Shown in pieces: positions 31,784 to 33,714 of a stretch of DNA of 33,714 nt (its first letter is position 1; each line of letters starts with the position of its first letter). Both the position numbers and the translations under genes were made by a program. Under the pieces are notes generated by a model, which was not told the DNA's origin, did not search any database, and saw nothing but the letters and a program-made list of their open reading frames with translations. The stretch comes from DATJZH01 sp035499215 (GTDB lineage Bacteria > Actinomycetota > Actinomycetes > Streptosporangiales > Streptosporangiaceae), in NCBI GenBank assembly GCA_035499215.1, contig DATJZH010000426.1, positions 1-33,714 of the forward strand, read 5' to 3'.

Positions 31784-33714
31784 GTGCTGAGATCCGGGCG
31801 CCGCGCCGGCGCGACGACGATTGCGCGGCTTGTTGGCCTGTCGGTAGCGGCAGGACTGCTCGCCGCGGCCGTGGTGCTCCCGGTGGTCGGACTATTGGGA
31901 GTTGCCACCCGCGACGCCGCGCAGACCTTCCAGACGCTGTCAGTGCCGCAGCTGGGACAGGTCCCCTCGCGGTCAGAGATTCTCGACAGCCGGGGCCACC
32001 TGATCGCGTACTACTACCCAGGCGGAATCGACCGGGTTCCGGTCTCCTACAACCAGATCTCGCCGTTCATGCGCAGCGCCATCCTCGCGATCGAGGACTC
32101 CAGGTTCTATGAGCACGGGGCGTTCGATCCCCGTGGCACGTTCCGCGCCGTGGTGAACGACCTGAGGAACCAGCCGGTGCAGGGCGGCTCCACGCTGGCC
32201 CAGCAATATGTCAAGAACGCGCTGATCCTGACGGCGACGACACGGCAGGACAAAGCGGCCGCCTACGCCGACGATCTGCCGCGCAAGGTCCGTGAGCTGC
32301 GGATGGCCGCTATCGTCGAGCATCAGCTGACCAAGCATCAGCTGCTCGCGGCCTACCTGAGCGTCGCCTACTTCGAGAACCAGGCCTACGGCGTCCAGGT
32401 CGCGGCCAAGCGCTATTTCAACACGTCCGCCCTGCACCTGACGCTGCCGCAGGCCGCGATGCTGGCGGGGATGGTGCAGAACCCGTCGCTGTACAACCCG
32501 TTCCAGTATCCGGCGAACGCGCGGAACCGCCGCAACACCGTGCTCACGCGCATGGCCCAGCTCGGCTACATCACGAAGTCAGCGGCCAGCGCGGCGCAGG
32601 CCACGCCGCTGGGCCTGAACCCGTCGCGATACTCGCTGCAGAGCGGCTGCACCGCCCAGTCGGCCAGGAACGAGGCCTTCTTCTGCAGCTACGTGCTCTC
32701 GGTCCTCGAGGGCAACAAGGCCTACTCGCAGGCCAGTGCCGACTTCAACAGCACCGGCGGCCTGAAGATCTACACGACGCTCGACCCTGGCGATCAGCGC
32801 GCCGCCGACAACGCGGTCAACTATGTCGTCCCGCCGGGCTCGGATGTCTACAACCCCGGCGCCAACGTGGACACCGAGGTGCTGATCCAGCCGCACACGG
32901 GCAAGGTAAAGGCCATCGCGGTGGACCGGCCGTACGGCAACGGGCCCGGACACACGACCGTCGACTACGGGGTAGATGAACAGTACGGCGGCAGTGCCGG
33001 GGTTCAGACCGGCTCCTCGTCCAAGCTCTTTACCCTGCTCACTGCGCTCAAGCAGGGCGTGCCCTTCGGGTATAGCCAGGCGATCACTTCGCCGTCCACG
33101 CTCACCGGCTACGACAACTGCCACGGCCAGCCCACCGGCCCGTTCGAGGTGACCAACGCCGAGGGCGCGGGCCAGGGCACTTTCACGCTGTACAACGGCA
33201 CAACACAGTCGATCAACGTGTTCTACGCCCATCTGGAGCAGAAAGTGGGGCTGTGCGATGTGGTCAGGACCGCCGTCAGCCTCGGCGTGCACCGCGCCGA
33301 CGGCGTGGCCCTGCTCAAGGGGGTGGGCAATCCCAGCCAGGCCGATTACCTGTACCCGGCCGACGAAGTTCCGTCATTCACGCTGGGCTCGGTTTATGTC
33401 TCGCCCATGAGCATGGCCGACGCCTACGCCACAGTCGCGGCCAGGGGAATCTACTGCAGGCCGACCGCGATCACGAAAATCGTGACCGCGACGGGCAGCG
33501 CGCTGCCGGTGGCTTCCCCCGGCTGCCACCGGGTTCTTTCCGCCGCGGTAGCCGACGCGGCCAACCACATCCTGCAGGGCGTTCTCACCGCCTCCGGGGC
33601 AACGGCCGACAATCGCAGCATCGGGATGCCCGCTGCGGCCAAGACGGGTACCGCCAATGGCGGTTATTACGCAGCCTTCGCGGGCTACACCCCGCGCCTG
33701 GCCGGTTATGTGTC
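31784..33714 (+). CDS. ponA: Class A penicillin-binding protein, 3' end outside window
   Basis: Bifunctional peptidoglycan glycosyltransferase/transpeptidase; 643 codons are present and the frame is open at the window edge. One membrane anchor (LVGLSVAAGLLAAAVVLPVV) is followed by the GT51 domain, with catalytic E104 in IEDSRFYEHGAFD and QGGSTLAQQYVKN. The transpeptidase domain has S411-S-S-K414 (nucleophile S411), S476-I-N478 and K620-T-G. The GTG is the first start after an in-frame TAG 12 bases upstream; the ribosome site is weak. The position beside wblA/whiB4 matches PonA2 of M. tuberculosis. PonA2-type proteins often carry C-terminal PASTA domains; that end is not visible here. Confidence 0.95.
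   Translation, partial: MLRSGRRAGATTIARLVGLSVAAGLLAAAVVLPVVGLLGVATRDAAQTFQTLSVPQLGQVPSRSEILDSRGHLIAYYYPGGIDRVPVSYNQISPFMRSAILAIEDSRFYEHGAFDPRGTFRAVVNDLRNQPVQGGSTLAQQYVKNALILTATTRQDKAAAYADDLPRKVRELRMAAIVEHQLTKHQLLAAYLSVAYFENQAYGVQVAAKRYFNTSALHLTLPQAAMLAGMVQNPSLYNPFQYPANARNRRNTVLTRMAQLGYITKSAASAAQATPLGLNPSRYSLQSGCTAQSARNEAFFCSYVLSVLEGNKAYSQASADFNSTGGLKIYTTLDPGDQRAADNAVNYVVPPGSDVYNPGANVDTEVLIQPHTGKVKAIAVDRPYGNGPGHTTVDYGVDEQYGGSAGVQTGSSSKLFTLLTALKQGVPFGYSQAITSPSTLTGYDNCHGQPTGPFEVTNAEGAGQGTFTLYNGTTQSINVFYAHLEQKVGLCDVVRTAVSLGVHRADGVALLKGVGNPSQADYLYPADEVPSFTLGSVYVSPMSMADAYATVAARGIYCRPTAITKIVTATGSALPVASPGCHRVLSAAVADAANHILQGVLTASGATADNRSIGMPAAAKTGTANGGYYAAFAGYTPRLAGYV

Overview
The window is about 33.7 kb of very GC-rich DNA with GTG/ATG starts, strong GGAGG-type ribosome sites and many 4-bp ATGA/GTGA gene overlaps. 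It encodes Lsr2, a WhiB-family protein, a Lys/PG-lysyltransferase-like membrane protein, DUF3180, DUF2342 and DUF2520, which together place it in the Actinomycetota (class Actinomycetes). Gene order resembles both Streptomyces and Mycobacterium. A finer placement cannot be supported from sequence alone. Nearly all of it is conserved chromosomal core; no transposase, integrase, CRISPR array, tRNA or rRNA was recognised.

Layout. (1) 1-2195: lsr2 with a good sigma-70-type promoter, a small membrane protein, then about 1.3 kb with no convincing gene but with a nested 73-nt inverted repeat. (2) 2196-4343: an ArgA-type N-acetylglutamate synthase, then a c-di-AMP (ydaO/yuaA) riboswitch that leads a secreted NlpC/P60 cell-wall hydrolase. 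(3) 4383-19044, all minus strand: a long cofactor cluster read as ftsH - folE - DUF2156 membrane protein - folP - folB - folK - DUF3180 - VOC protein - DUF2520 oxidoreductase-like protein - panC - nadB - nadC - coaX - lysS. It covers folate, pantothenate/CoA and NAD synthesis. (4) 19334-24183: hpt, tilS, a DUF2342 zincin and dacB on the minus strand, with ppa divergent. (5) 24261-33714: crp, then the minus-strand group SPFH - DUF4177 - RidA - NUDIX - metallo-beta-lactamase, then two Get3/ArsA-like ATPases (plus), wblA/whiB4 (minus) and a class A penicillin-binding protein that runs off the window.

How it fits together. Region 3 combines essential cofactor synthesis with membrane proteolysis, and tight overlaps suggest translational coupling. 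Region 5 matches the conserved crp...Rv3679/Rv3680-whiB4-ponA2 neighbourhood of M. tuberculosis and the wblA neighbourhood of Streptomyces. From memory of those genomes it is separated there from the ftsH-ppa block, whereas here the two blocks abut between ppa and crp.

The most interesting signals are: the paired Get3-like ATPases, whose active-site deviations are complementary and predict one competent and one degenerate site in a heterodimer; the c-di-AMP riboswitch whose downstream sequence can fold into alternative hairpins around the start codon; a 29-bp duplication that created a mini-ORF between DUF4177 and ridA while keeping the GTGA junction; and several uncharacterised palindromes in the divergent promoters of region 5. 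No clearly new multi-gene system was found.
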